Shown here: positions 51,764 through 61,799 of the stretch, piece by piece
Numbering within the stretch: position 1 is the stretch's first letter
Layout of the letters: every line of letters begins with the position of its first letter
NCBI RefSeq assembly: GCF_963669205.1
Contig: NZ_OY769915.1
Span: 2,764,001 to 2,828,000 of the forward strand
Length of the DNA stretch: 64,000 bases
Source: an uncultured Roseibium sp.
Lineage (GTDB): Bacteria; Pseudomonadota; Alphaproteobacteria; Rhizobiales; Stappiaceae
Direction of reading: 5' to 3'
Made by a program: the position numbers and the translations under genes
Notes under the pieces: generated by a model
What the model was told of the DNA's origin: nothing
Databases searched by the model: none
The model's input: only the letters and a program-made list of their open reading frames with translations

Positions 51764-53098
51764 ATGTCATGGTATAGCAAGGTTGCATGGACCGAAGGCC
51801 TGTTTCTGAGGCCGCATCATCTTCAGCAGAGCGACCGCTATGCGGAGCACCTGCTGGATGAACGCGTCAGGCTTGCCTCTCCCTATCCCTGGGGCTTTTC
51901 CGACATTGAGATCGATCAGGATGTCGGTCAGCAGTGCAGGTTTGCCCTGCGGTTCGGCCGCGGGATTTTTCCCGACGGGACCGTCTTCAATTTCCCTGCC
52001 GATGGCACACCGCCGCCTGCCATAGACGTTCCCGAGGACGCCGCCGGTCAGATTGTCTGGCTTGGCATTCCCGAAACCACTGTCAATGCCGTCGAGGTTG
52101 CGGACGGGCGCGAGGACGCCGCGACGCGCTATATGCAGGGCCGCGAGACCATCATCGATTCGACGTCGGCGATCCGGCAGGAAGAGGAAATCGATGTCGC
52201 ACATCCACGGCTGACTTATTCGATCCGCTCGACACCGCATCCCGGTCATGTCTGCCTCCCGGTCGCCCGGATCACGGAGATCAAGGACCGCATCGTCATC
52301 ACCGACGGAACGTTTGCGCCGCCTGTGCTGGCGTGTCACGTGCATCCGGTCGTGACGGGTTGGATCGATTCCGTAATCGGCTGGGTCGAACGGAAACTGA
52401 GCGAACTGTCACGCTATGCAGCCGATACCTCTGCAGGCGGCGGTTTGCAGAATTTCGATTACCTGACGTTGCAGATGCTCAATCGGCTTCATCCGCAGCT
52501 CATGCATCTGCGCAAGTCGGCCTATGTTCACCCCGAACGTCTTTATTCCGAGTTCCTTCAGCTTGCCGGCGAACTTGCGACCTTCGCCACCGAGGAGCGC
52601 CGCGCGCGCAACTATCCTGTCTACGATCACGACAAGCTGCACGACATCTTCAAACCGGTCCTGGCGGACATTCAAGCCTTTCTGTCGGCTGGTTACGATC
52701 GCCGCGCGATCCGCTTGCCGCTGGAACAGCTCGCGCCGAACGCCTTCAAGTCGACGATCGTCGACCGCAACCTGTTCTCTCAGGCAAACTTCGTGATCGA
52801 AGTGGCCGCGCGCCGTCCCCTGACCGAAATCCAGACCGAATTTCCGCGGCTGTTCAAGGTCGGCCCGTTCGGCCAGATGCGCCAGATCGTCTATTCGAAC
52901 CTGCCGGGCATCCCCCTCATCCACATGCCCGTTCCGCCGGCGCAAATTCGCGCGCTGACGGACAGGGTCTATTTCAGGCTCGACAAGTCGACACCGCTCT
53001 GGCGCGAATTCAGTCAGGATTCGGCGATCGGTCTTCAGTTTTCGGGGAACTGGCCCGACCTGCAGCTTGAGTTCTATGCAATTCGGGAGGGCCGCTGA
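51764..53098 (+). CDS. tssK: T6SS baseplate protein TssK
   Basis: A 444-residue TssK that joins the baseplate to the TssL-TssM membrane complex. The start KVAWTEGLFLRPHHLQQSDRY is the conserved N-terminal motif. PGIPLIHMPVPPAQIR near residue 385 and LQLEFYAIREGR at the end are also typical. A GGTAAGGGAG stretch precedes the ATG. Its stop shares one base with the tssL start (TGATG), so translation is coupled. Confidence 0.96.
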   Translation: MSWYSKVAWTEGLFLRPHHLQQSDRYAEHLLDERVRLASPYPWGFSDIEIDQDVGQQCRFALRFGRGIFPDGTVFNFPADGTPPPAIDVPEDAAGQIVWLGIPETTVNAVEVADGREDAATRYMQGRETIIDSTSAIRQEEEIDVAHPRLTYSIRSTPHPGHVCLPVARITEIKDRIVITDGTFAPPVLACHVHPVVTGWIDSVIGWVERKLSELSRYAADTSAGGGLQNFDYLTLQMLNRLHPQLMHLRKSAYVHPERLYSEFLQLAGELATFATEERRARNYPVYDHDKLHDIFKPVLADIQAFLSAGYDRRAIRLPLEQLAPNAFKSTIVDRNLFSQANFVIEVAARRPLTEIQTEFPRLFKVGPFGQMRQIVYSNLPGIPLIHMPVPPAQIRALTDRVYFRLDKSTPLWREFSQDSAIGLQFSGNWPDLQLEFYAIREGR

Positions 53099-54711
53099 TG
53101 TCGGACAACGACGATCCCTTCGGCGTTTCCAAGCGCAAGGGAAAAACGATCGTCCGTCCAAATCCCGGAGGGCGCTGGAGCGAGACATCCCAGCCGGGTG
53201 CACCGGCCGGTCAGCCGCCCGCGGCGCCTCCGCCTCCCGCTGCCCCGGTGCCGGGACAGGCGGCTCCGCCTCCGCCACCTCCCGGTCCGCAGCCTTCCGG
53301 CGCGCCGGATCCCTGGCAGGGTGGCGGCGGTGCGGCCCAAGACCCGTATGCGCCGACACCGGCCGGATATGAATACGGCCAGCAAAAAGCGCCGGACATC
53401 AGGACGCCGCCGCCCGCACAGGCACCGGCTCCACCGCCGCCATCGCCGCAACAGGCGCCTGGCGCACAACCCACCGGGCAACTGGCACAGACACCGGACA
53501 TCAACCAGATCCGGGTCGCCAACCGCAATCCGATATCGCGTGCAGCGGCTCCTTTGCTTCTGCTGCTCGGCCGTCTGCACCTGACGATGACGGACGCGCA
53601 GTTCGACGCTCTCATGCGCGACGTTTACAATGCGATCAAGACCTTCGAGAAGGACCTGCGCAGCGCCGGGATAACGGACGACCAGATCCAGTCGGCCGCC
53701 TATGCGCTCTGCGCCACTTCGGATGACATCGTCCAGAACCTGCCGTCTTCCGGCAGGCACCAGTGGACGCAATATTCCATGCTGACCCAGTTCTTCGGAC
53801 AGGCGACCGGCGGTGTCGAGTTCTATCAGGTGCTGGAGAAGGCAAAGCAGGATCCCGGCCGCAACTTCGGCGTCCTTGAAGTGATGCACGCCTGTCTGTC
53901 TCTCGGGTTCTATGGCAAGTACCGGGCCATCCAGGGCGGTCAGCAGGGATTGGAACGCGAACGAAGGGATCTGCACGAGATCCTGAGGCGCGTCAGGCCG
54001 CGGCCCGGTGACGACCTGTCACCACATTGGCGCGGGCTCGAACTTATCCAGAAGCGCACCGGATTCTCCGTGCCGATCTGGTCGGTTGCCGCCGTTGCCG
54101 GAGCATTGCTGCTCGGGGGCTATGTCACCCTGATGCTTCTTCTTGCGAGCGGCAGCGAAGTGATCGCCAGCCGTTCCAGCGCGCTCTACCCGACCGGCCC
54201 GATCGAACTGGCACGTGAGGGATACCAGCCCAAGCCGCCGCCGGCACTGGCGCCGCCGCAGGATGCGCCGATCGATTCGATATCGGAACAGCTTGCAGGC
54301 ATCGATGGATTGGAAATCCAGCAGGCGGGTCCGGCCATCATGCTGAGGATGCGCGCGCAGTTCGACGTGGCCGCAGCGACTTTGCGGCCCGAATTCCAGC
54401 TGCTCGTGGAACAGGTCGCCCAGACCCTTGATCAGGTCGAAGGTGAAATTCTTGTGGTCGGGCACACGGACAGTGACCCAATCCGCAACAATCCGAGATT
54501 CCCGACGAACTGGCATCTGTCGGTCGAAAGGGCAAAGTCGGTCGCTGCCGTCATGCAGGCACTTTTGCAGACACCGGACAGGGTGGAGGTGGAGGGCCGC
54601 GGTGCGGAGGAACCGATCGCGCCCAACACCAGCCGGGACGGCAAGGCGCTCAACCGCAGGGTGGAGGTTTTCCTGAAACCTCCGGCCAAGGGACTGGTTA
54701 TCGACAACTAG
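53098..54711 (+). CDS. tssL: T6SS TssL (DotU) with a C-terminal OmpA peptidoglycan-binding domain
   Basis: A 537-residue extended TssL. A Pro/Ala-rich N-terminus (about 1-135) leads to the cytoplasmic DotU domain (about 140-320, RNPISRAAAPLLLLLGRL and LCATSDDIVQNLPSSGRHQW). One TM follows (about 323-347, WSVAAVAGALLLGGYV), then a periplasmic OmpA domain (about 420-535, VVGHTDSDP and NWHLSVERAKSV). The OmpA fusion anchors the membrane complex to peptidoglycan, often seen where TssJ is missing. Threonine phosphorylation of TssL-type proteins by PpkA is known in Agrobacterium. Confidence 0.95.
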   Translation: MSDNDDPFGVSKRKGKTIVRPNPGGRWSETSQPGAPAGQPPAAPPPPAAPVPGQAAPPPPPPGPQPSGAPDPWQGGGGAAQDPYAPTPAGYEYGQQKAPDIRTPPPAQAPAPPPPSPQQAPGAQPTGQLAQTPDINQIRVANRNPISRAAAPLLLLLGRLHLTMTDAQFDALMRDVYNAIKTFEKDLRSAGITDDQIQSAAYALCATSDDIVQNLPSSGRHQWTQYSMLTQFFGQATGGVEFYQVLEKAKQDPGRNFGVLEVMHACLSLGFYGKYRAIQGGQQGLERERRDLHEILRRVRPRPGDDLSPHWRGLELIQKRTGFSVPIWSVAAVAGALLLGGYVTLMLLLASGSEVIASRSSALYPTGPIELAREGYQPKPPPALAPPQDAPIDSISEQLAGIDGLEIQQAGPAIMLRMRAQFDVAAATLRPEFQLLVEQVAQTLDQVEGEILVVGHTDSDPIRNNPRFPTNWHLSVERAKSVAAVMQALLQTPDRVEVEGRGAEEPIAPNTSRDGKALNRRVEVFLKPPAKGLVIDN

Positions 54712-54750
54712 ACGTCAATCCGGGGCAAAGTTAGAAACAAGGTTTTATCA

Positions 54751-57700
54751 ATGAAATTCTGGCTCGGAATAACGGCAATTATCATAGGCATTTTGGCCTT
54801 GATTGCTCTGATCTGGTTTGGGGGTCCGTTCCTGGCGATTGCCGGCGTGCGTCCGTTCGAGCCTCTTTGGGTACGCCTGCTACTCGTGTTTCTGGTCTTG
54901 CTGACGATTGGCGGCTGGACCGGTTACCGGATCTACAAGCGCATTGCGGCGAACCGCGCCCTGGAACAGGAAATTCTTCAGCCCAAGGCCAGCGAGCAGG
55001 ACCTGCAAATCATGTCGGAGCGCATGAAGGATGCGCTGAAGACCCTGAAAACGGCTAGTGGTAACACGCGCACCTACCTCTACGACTTGCCCTGGTATTT
55101 GATGATCGGTCCTCCCGGGGCCGGCAAGACGACGGCCTTGATGCATTCCGGGCTCAAGTTCGCCAATTCGAGGGGCAAGGGTGAAGCGCAGAAGATCGAA
55201 GGTCTGGGCGGAACCCGCTATTGCGATTGGTGGTTTGCCGAGAATGCCGTTCTGATCGATACGGCGGGACGCTACACGACCCAGGATTCAGATGAGGAGC
55301 ATGACAGCGAAGCGTGGCTCGGCTTCCTGAGTATCCTGCGCAAGGCGCGGCCGCGCCAACCGGTCAACGGCGTCATGGTGTCCATCAGCCTCGAAGATCT
55401 GATGACCTTGTCGGACACGGAGTTGAAAGAACACACCGATGCCATTCGCGCGCGCCTGATCGAACTCTACAAGACGCTCAAGATTGATTTCCCTGTCTAT
55501 GTGATCTTCACGAAGGCCGACACTGTCGCAGGCTTCATGGAATTCTTCGGCTCCTATCCGGAGAGCAGACGGAACCTCGTGTGGGGCGCGACATTCCAGA
55601 CCCGCGAAAAGAACAAGAACATGGTCGCGGAAACGCCGGCTGAGTTCGATCTCCTGATCGAGCGCCTGAACGAGGAACTCGCCGACCGGCTTCAGGAAGA
55701 ACCTGATCCGAGGGCCCGCCTGATGCTGTATGGGTTCCCGACCCAGATTGCCGCCCTCAAGGATCGCCTTACCGGCTTCCTCAACGCGATTTTCGAACCC
55801 AGCCGCTACTACCCGAACGCGGTGTTGCGCGGCTTCTACTTCACCTCCGGGACGCAGACCGGAACAGCAATTGACCGGGTGATCGGCTCGATGAGCCAGG
55901 CCTTCGGAACCTCCTATCAGGCAGCCGCGCTGTCGGGGCAGGGCAAGAGCTATTTTCTCCGGGACCTGGTCAACAAGGTGATTATCGGAGAAGCAGGCTG
56001 GGTCACGCACAACAGGCAGGCCGTCCGCATGGCGACAGCTACGCGGATCGCGGCCTATTCGGCGATCGTGCTGCTGACGCTTGGTCTGGGCAGTCTCTGG
56101 ACCATGAGTTACCTGAACAACAAGTCGCTCATTGATGAAACCGCAAAGGCGGTCGCCACGGTGCGCGCGGAAGGCGAAGGCGTCCTGGAGCAAAGGGTCG
56201 TGCGCGATGATAGCTTGCGCGATTCTGTCTACATCCTGTCGCTCCTGCGTGGTCTTCCGGTCGGTTACGACAGCCGGAACGATCCGACGCCCTTCATGGA
56301 AAAACTCGGCCTGAGCCAGCGCGAACGTCTCGAGGCGGCCGGCATCACGTCCTATCGCAGCGGTCTTGAGCGACTGCTTCGTCCGCGTCTCCTGCTGCGC
56401 ATCGAAGAGCAGATGACCGACGTCCTAGACAATCGCACGGGGCCCGGCGGCCAGGACATCGACACGCTTTACAATCTCACCAAGCTCTACCGGATGGTCG
56501 CCGGGGACGCGCCGGAGATCGACAAGGATCAGATCAAGAATTCGTTCCGTGCCGACTTCCTGCAAAGTTTCCCGGGCCCTCAGGGCGAAGTCCTGCGCAA
56601 CGAGCTGAACTCCCATATTGCGGCCATGCTGGATCTGGATTTCGGTGGCAACGTGCTGACGGATCAACTGGACGGCGTCCTGGTGGCGGAGGTGCAGCGG
56701 GAACTGGCGCGGGTGAGCCTTGCCGAACGTGGCTACGCGCTGCTCAAGTCAAGGTCCAAAGGCATTGCAAGCGAGGACTGGATCGCAGAGCAGCGCGGTG
56801 GTCCGGATATGGAGACCGTGTTCGAAACGGTGAACGGCGATACCCTCGACACGGTATTTGTCGACCGCTTCTACACCTATCCCGGCTTCCACCTTTCCGT
56901 TCTGCCCAACCTGGCCGGCATTCGCGAGGAACTTGAACGCGACAAGTGGGTGTTCGGCGAGATCGGCGATGCCGATGCCTTTGCGGACCAGTATCAGTCC
57001 TTGCCCGGCGAAGTGCTCGCCCTTTACACCAAGGACTTTATCGAGGCCTGGGAAGAAGCGCTCGGCAATCTGAAATTCAAGTCGATGCGCAACGACAAAC
57101 CGCTCTATACGACGCTGCAGGCGGTCTCCGCGCCGACATCTCCGGTGGTTCAGCTTCTGGAAAGCATCCGAAGAGAAACGCTCCTGACGCAGGATTTGTC
57201 GCAGGATGGCGTTGCCGGTGCACTTGGTGGCGGGGGCAATGCCGGGGACGCAGGCAAGGAAGCCGGTCAGAAGGTCTTCCAGTACTATGTTCTGGACAGG
57301 GCCGGCGGCCTGAAACGGATCGGCCTCGAGGCCGGGATCAAGGCACTTGCTCCCAGCGGTGTTGCGAACGCCCTGAATGCCGCATCCGGGGGCGGGGGGC
57401 CGGCCATCATTCCCGGCAAGGCCATCGAAGATCACTTCCGGCCCTACCATGTGCTGGTTGAAGGCGAAAACAGCCGCAAGATCGACGCGCTTCTGGTCAA
57501 CTTCAAGAACATTCTCGACAATCTCCTTGTCGTCGCGAACAACCCGATCCAGAGCGAAACGGCAAATTCCAATGTGCAGATCCAGGCTTCGCTGCTCCGG
57601 AGCAACGCGACCCGGTTTCCCAAGCCCTTTGACCAGCTCATCCTGCAGGCAGCCAAGGAGTTCGACGAGGAGTTCAAGGAGACGTCGATCACGCAGCTGA

Positions 57701-58407
57701 ACGAGAAGCTCAAGTCCCAGGTGGTCGACGAGTGCCGGAGGATCGTCGCGCGGAACTATCCGTTCACGAATGGGCGGTCCGAAGTGCCGATGACCGAATT
57801 CGCGAAACTGTTCTCCCCGGCCGGTATCATGCAGCAGTTCTTCGATCAGAACCTCAAGGCGCTCGTGGATACGTCGTCACGGCCCTGGAACTGGAAGCCA
57901 GAGGTAGCGCAGGCGGACCGGCTGTCCAACGCCACGCTGCGTCAGTTCGAGCGGGCAGACCTGATCAAGGAAGCGTTCTTCCCGACCGGAAATGCGTTCC
58001 CGTCGATCGGTTTGCAGGTGGTTCCGCGCGCGCTGTCGCAGCAGGCGGACGCGGCAAGTCTTGAAGTGAACGGCAATCTGGTGCTGGTCACCCGCGGCCC
58101 CGGGTTCAATGCCGACATTCAGCCTCTGCCGGCAAGTTTCGACTGGCCCAGCAACACCGCGACACCGCGCGTCGTTCTGGTGATCCAGCCGGAGGTACCC
58201 GGGTACAGATCGCGTCAGGAGGTTCATGGAGACTGGGCGTTCTACCGGTTCATAAGGGCCAACAGGGTCAGCTCCGGACAGAACAAGTTCGTGATCCGCA
58301 AGACGCTCGGTGGACGCCAGGTCGCCTTCACGGTCACGCTGCGCACCAAGCCGAACCCATTCTTCCTGTCGGCCGTCGGCGACTTCAAGTGCCCGACGAG
58401 TTTCTGA
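54751..58407 (+). CDS. tssM: T6SS TssM (IcmF)
   Basis: A 1218-residue inner-membrane channel protein. Two N-terminal TMs (about 5-65) precede a cytoplasmic nucleotide-binding domain with Walker A GPPGAGKTT (about 120-128). A third TM (about 430-452, RIAAYSAIVLLTLGLG) leads to the long periplasmic domain, ending in the IcmF C-terminal beta domain (FTVTLRTKPNPFFLSAVG). Full length and Walker A kept, so energised membrane-complex function is likely. It lies 39 bases after tssL and 10 before tagF. Confidence 0.96.
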   Translation: MKFWLGITAIIIGILALIALIWFGGPFLAIAGVRPFEPLWVRLLLVFLVLLTIGGWTGYRIYKRIAANRALEQEILQPKASEQDLQIMSERMKDALKTLKTASGNTRTYLYDLPWYLMIGPPGAGKTTALMHSGLKFANSRGKGEAQKIEGLGGTRYCDWWFAENAVLIDTAGRYTTQDSDEEHDSEAWLGFLSILRKARPRQPVNGVMVSISLEDLMTLSDTELKEHTDAIRARLIELYKTLKIDFPVYVIFTKADTVAGFMEFFGSYPESRRNLVWGATFQTREKNKNMVAETPAEFDLLIERLNEELADRLQEEPDPRARLMLYGFPTQIAALKDRLTGFLNAIFEPSRYYPNAVLRGFYFTSGTQTGTAIDRVIGSMSQAFGTSYQAAALSGQGKSYFLRDLVNKVIIGEAGWVTHNRQAVRMATATRIAAYSAIVLLTLGLGSLWTMSYLNNKSLIDETAKAVATVRAEGEGVLEQRVVRDDSLRDSVYILSLLRGLPVGYDSRNDPTPFMEKLGLSQRERLEAAGITSYRSGLERLLRPRLLLRIEEQMTDVLDNRTGPGGQDIDTLYNLTKLYRMVAGDAPEIDKDQIKNSFRADFLQSFPGPQGEVLRNELNSHIAAMLDLDFGGNVLTDQLDGVLVAEVQRELARVSLAERGYALLKSRSKGIASEDWIAEQRGGPDMETVFETVNGDTLDTVFVDRFYTYPGFHLSVLPNLAGIREELERDKWVFGEIGDADAFADQYQSLPGEVLALYTKDFIEAWEEALGNLKFKSMRNDKPLYTTLQAVSAPTSPVVQLLESIRRETLLTQDLSQDGVAGALGGGGNAGDAGKEAGQKVFQYYVLDRAGGLKRIGLEAGIKALAPSGVANALNAASGGGGPAIIPGKAIEDHFRPYHVLVEGENSRKIDALLVNFKNILDNLLVVANNPIQSETANSNVQIQASLLRSNATRFPKPFDQLILQAAKEFDEEFKETSITQLNEKLKSQVVDECRRIVARNYPFTNGRSEVPMTEFAKLFSPAGIMQQFFDQNLKALVDTSSRPWNWKPEVAQADRLSNATLRQFERADLIKEAFFPTGNAFPSIGLQVVPRALSQQADAASLEVNGNLVLVTRGPGFNADIQPLPASFDWPSNTATPRVVLVIQPEVPGYRSRQEVHGDWAFYRFIRANRVSSGQNKFVIRKTLGGRQVAFTVTLRTKPNPFFLSAVGDFKCPTSF

Positions 58408-58417
58408 GGGGAACCGG

Positions 58418-59104
58418 ATGCAGCATAACCTGACCGGATATTTCGGGAAGCTGCCGGACCGCGCAGACTTTGTAACAGGCAGCTGTCCGGACGGGTTCCT
58501 GAAACTGTGGGAACCGTTCCTGATACACGGTCTTGCGCAATCGAGGCAGGATCTCGGAGGTGACTGGGAGGACGCCTATATGACGATGCCTGTTTGGCGT
58601 TTCTGGATGACGCCGACCGGAACGGACGGTCTGCCGTCTGCACGTGTGGCTGGCGCGCTGATGCCGAGTGTCGACAAGGTGGGACGCAAGTTTCCGCTGA
58701 CGGTGGTCGGGTCTTCGGAGGGGGACGGTGATGCCTGTCAGCCATCTGGGGCCTGGTATGACAGCGTGGAGGATGTTCTGCTCGGTGCGCTTGGGGAAGA
58801 CGCAGCGCTTCAGGAATTCCAGCGGGCGATTGCAGTACTTGCCGCGCCGTTCGAGGGTGCTGAAACGAAAGACGCGTCTTCTTGCGAACAACTGGAGCCT
58901 GACCGGGCTTCACGAGGCCAGGTTTTGTCGTTGTTCTGGTGTCAGGCCGGTCCACGCGCGTACCGGTTCGGCTGTGATGGATTGCCCGCCCCTGAAGAGT
59001 TCCGCTGGCTGCTTTTGCCGGAGGCTTTCAAGGCGGGCCCGGATAACGGGAAAGCGGCAGGGCAACACCATGGGCGATACCAGGCGGAGGATCATCGAAC
59101 ATGA
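58418..59104 (+). CDS. tagF: T6SS regulator TagF
   Basis: A 228-residue TagF (DUF2094), a post-translational repressor of T6SS assembly that acts with Fha. The N-terminus GYFGKLPDRADFVTGSCPDG is the family signature, and FWMTPTGTDGLP and GALMPSVDKVGRKFPLTVV match the core. In Agrobacterium TagF is fused to PppA; here it is a separate gene, but the ATGA overlap with pppA keeps the pair coupled. The ATG at 58418 follows GAGGGGAA. Confidence 0.93.
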   Translation: MQHNLTGYFGKLPDRADFVTGSCPDGFLKLWEPFLIHGLAQSRQDLGGDWEDAYMTMPVWRFWMTPTGTDGLPSARVAGALMPSVDKVGRKFPLTVVGSSEGDGDACQPSGAWYDSVEDVLLGALGEDAALQEFQRAIAVLAAPFEGAETKDASSCEQLEPDRASRGQVLSLFWCQAGPRAYRFGCDGLPAPEEFRWLLLPEAFKAGPDNGKAAGQHHGRYQAEDHRT

Positions 59105-59868
59105 ACCAGCAGGTTTCCGAAGCACTGCAGGGCTTTTCGATCGGACTGACTCACGTCGGCTGCGTGCGAAATGAAAATCAGGACACCTTTTACTGCGACG
59201 AAGCAAGGGGTGTCTTCGCGGTCATGGATGGGGCCGGTGGCATGCATGCCGGCGCGATGGCGTCCGGATTGGTCAAGAACGCGCTCGGATATATCCGCGA
59301 ACCGCGCAGTGCGGTTGATCTGCTGGACCAGTTCGAAGGGCGGGTCATCGACGCGAAAAAAGACATCGAACGTGTTGCAGCAAAGGCCAATGGCGCCGCC
59401 ATGGGCACCACGATTGCCGCACTCCTGGCCTACGGAACGGACTTCGCTTGCCTGTGGGCCGGCGACAGCCGCGTCTACCGCCTGCGAAACGGGACGATGG
59501 AGCAACTGACGACCGATCATACGGAGGCGCAGGAACTCGTGGATCAGAATGTGCTTACCCCCGAAGAGGCCAAGAATTTTTCCAGAAGGCATGTGATCAC
59601 GCGTGCGATAGGCTCCGGACTGGAACTTGAGCTCGAACTGGTTTCGGGCAATCTGCGGCACGGGGACCGCTTTCTACTGTGCTCCGACGGACTGACCGGC
59701 CATCTCGATGACGCGGTCATCTCGAACATGCTCCTTGACGGTGCACAGAAATCGGTGGCACAGCACCTTTTGGAAGGGGCTCTGGAAAAGGGTGGCACGG
59801 ACAATGTCACTGTGGTCGTGGTGGACTTCGACCAGGTCAACCGGAGTGAAGGAGCAGGCCGTACATGA
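59101..59868 (+). CDS. pppA: T6SS PP2C-type phosphatase PppA
   Basis: A 255-residue PP2C (PPM) serine/threonine phosphatase that reverses PpkA phosphorylation of TagH. Motifs are RNENQDTFYC with the metal Asp, FAVMDGAGG, AGDSRVYRLRNG, LLCSDGLTGHL and GGTDNVTVVVV; all metal-binding Asp are present. No membrane segment is seen, so it is cytoplasmic. It overlaps tagF before it and ppkA after it by four bases each, giving strict stoichiometric coupling of the three regulators. Confidence 0.95.
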   Translation: MNQQVSEALQGFSIGLTHVGCVRNENQDTFYCDEARGVFAVMDGAGGMHAGAMASGLVKNALGYIREPRSAVDLLDQFEGRVIDAKKDIERVAAKANGAAMGTTIAALLAYGTDFACLWAGDSRVYRLRNGTMEQLTTDHTEAQELVDQNVLTPEEAKNFSRRHVITRAIGSGLELELELVSGNLRHGDRFLLCSDGLTGHLDDAVISNMLLDGAQKSVAQHLLEGALEKGGTDNVTVVVVDFDQVNRSEGAGRT

Positions 59869-61763
59869 AGCCGGATGACCATTTGCTGCCGATCGGGACC
59901 AGGCTGAACAACCTCTACGAAATCGAGGAACACATTGCTGATGGCGGTATCGGGATCGTCTATCGCGCGCGGGATGTCGAGAGCGGTGATCCGGTCGCGA
60001 TCAAGGTGCTGCTGGCCAATTTCGCCAAGGACCCGCTGATCCTCGATCTCTTCAAGCGCGAAGCCAAGATCCTCAGAAAACTCAAGCACGACGCCCTGAC
60101 GCAATACTTCGTTTTTGCCAAGGAGCCGACACTGGGCGTCTACTACCTTGCGATGGAATTCGTGGGCGGCCCCTCGCTCAAGTCGCGGCTCGAGTCGGGC
60201 CCGCTGGAACCCGAGGCGGCCTATCGGCTCGTCATACGGCTGGCCTCCGCCCTGCAGGATGTGCATGACAGCGAGGTCATTCACCGCGATCTCTCACCCG
60301 ACAACATTATCCTTCAGAACGGCGATGTCGGTCAGGCGAAGATCATCGATTTCGGGATCTCGCGGGCCAACACCGGTGGTCCGACAATCATCGGCGACGG
60401 CTTCGCGGGCAAGGTGAACTACGTTTCGCCGGAGCAGGTTGGCCTGTTCGACGGCAAGGTCACGGCCAGAAGCGACATTTACTCGCTCGGGCTCGTCATT
60501 GCCGAAGCGCTGACCGGACGACAGCCGGACATGGGCGGTTCCCAGGTCGAGATGGTCGAAAAGCGCAGGATCGTGCCTTCGTTGGACGGTATCGACAACC
60601 GGTTCCGGCCTCTGCTGGAGGCGATGCTGCAACCGGACCCGGCGAACAGGCCGGCGTCGATGGCCGACGTTGCCCAGTGGACGCTGGGTGCGCCCATGTC
60701 CCAGCCGCGCGAAGACAAGACCATCATCCGGCCGTCCGCGCCGCCTCCGGAACAAACGGCCCTGGACTTGCCACCGCCGCAAGCCCGGTGGGGAAGGCGC
60801 ATTCTTGTCGGGCTGTCGCTGCTCGGATTTGCCGGTGTTGGCGCTGCAGGCGTCTATTTCCTGGCAGGGCAATCGGTTCCTCAGCAGGACCAGAAACCGG
60901 TTCTTGTGGCGCAGCCCAGGGACAATGCACCCGATGCGCCGCTTCAAGACACGGGGCTGTCGGGAGATACGGGCTCGCAAGACAGCTCTGCCGACAACGA
61001 CACGACGGATCAGGCCCTGGACAATACCGTTCCGGACATACCGGTCAGTACGGACGGTCAGGACGACGCGGCTGACCTCAGCCTGTTGTCTCAGGATAAG
61101 AAGGACAACGACACGGTCCAGGACGCCGTGGCTCAACAGCCTGCCAAGCCTGAAGACCGCGTGCGCAACTATGTGAACAACTACAAGGCTGACGAATGCA
61201 TGTATCTGCAGCCTGTGAGGATTGCGGCCAATTCCGCTGAAATCGAAGGGTTTGCGTCGCGCACGCCGCCCTTCATCGCATTCGACAGCGACTTCACCCG
61301 GTCGCAGGGGTTTGAGGCCAAGATACAGGCCAATCTCGTGTCGGACGCCCAGTGTCCGGCTGTTGCCTTTTTGAGGGCAACGCCCCACGGCAGCGAAAAG
61401 ACGGAGCTCCGGCTCGACATGCAAAGGACTGTGGTACCGAACGGCGAGAACATGGCCGGCAGGATCTCCGGCTTCGATGCGTCGACAGGTGAACTCGGGC
61501 TATTGTTCGTTTCGAGCAGCGGAAGCGTGGTCAACCTGTCGCCCTATCTTCAGTCCGACGACGGTGGTGCAGGGTTTGTCGTGCCGCTCAATCTCAAGAC
61601 GCCTTCGGAGGAAACCGGCCTGATCATTTCCCTCGTCGGAGACGGCCTGGTGGCGAAGCTCTCCGGCCGCAGTGAAAAGCAGGCCGACGCCTACTTTGAC
61701 GCGTTGATGGATGAACTCCCCATCTTGCGGGCGACCGCGACCACGGTCAAAGTGGTTCCTTGA
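59865..61763 (+). CDS. ppkA: T6SS Ser/Thr kinase PpkA with a periplasmic C-terminal domain
   Basis: A 632-residue Hanks-type kinase. The cytoplasmic kinase domain (about 15-275) has the catalytic Lys47 (VAIKVLL), Asp142 (HRDLSPDN) and Asp162 (DFGISR). One TM (about 312-335, ILVGLSLLGFAGVGAAG) precedes an acidic disordered linker (about 350-425) and a periplasmic domain (about 430-632). The periplasmic part starts VRNYVNNYKADEC and has Cys445 and Cys497, 52 apart. It appears homologous to the end of the TonB-like protein two genes downstream. It is probably the sensor that starts T6SS activation through TagH. Confidence 0.92.
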   Translation: MKPDDHLLPIGTRLNNLYEIEEHIADGGIGIVYRARDVESGDPVAIKVLLANFAKDPLILDLFKREAKILRKLKHDALTQYFVFAKEPTLGVYYLAMEFVGGPSLKSRLESGPLEPEAAYRLVIRLASALQDVHDSEVIHRDLSPDNIILQNGDVGQAKIIDFGISRANTGGPTIIGDGFAGKVNYVSPEQVGLFDGKVTARSDIYSLGLVIAEALTGRQPDMGGSQVEMVEKRRIVPSLDGIDNRFRPLLEAMLQPDPANRPASMADVAQWTLGAPMSQPREDKTIIRPSAPPPEQTALDLPPPQARWGRRILVGLSLLGFAGVGAAGVYFLAGQSVPQQDQKPVLVAQPRDNAPDAPLQDTGLSGDTGSQDSSADNDTTDQALDNTVPDIPVSTDGQDDAADLSLLSQDKKDNDTVQDAVAQQPAKPEDRVRNYVNNYKADECMYLQPVRIAANSAEIEGFASRTPPFIAFDSDFTRSQGFEAKIQANLVSDAQCPAVAFLRATPHGSEKTELRLDMQRTVVPNGENMAGRISGFDASTGELGLLFVSSSGSVVNLSPYLQSDDGGAGFVVPLNLKTPSEETGLIISLVGDGLVAKLSGRSEKQADAYFDALMDELPILRATATTVKVVP

Positions 61764-61799
61764 ACAAAGTGGAGCCGGGAAGGTGGACTGCAGGTCGCA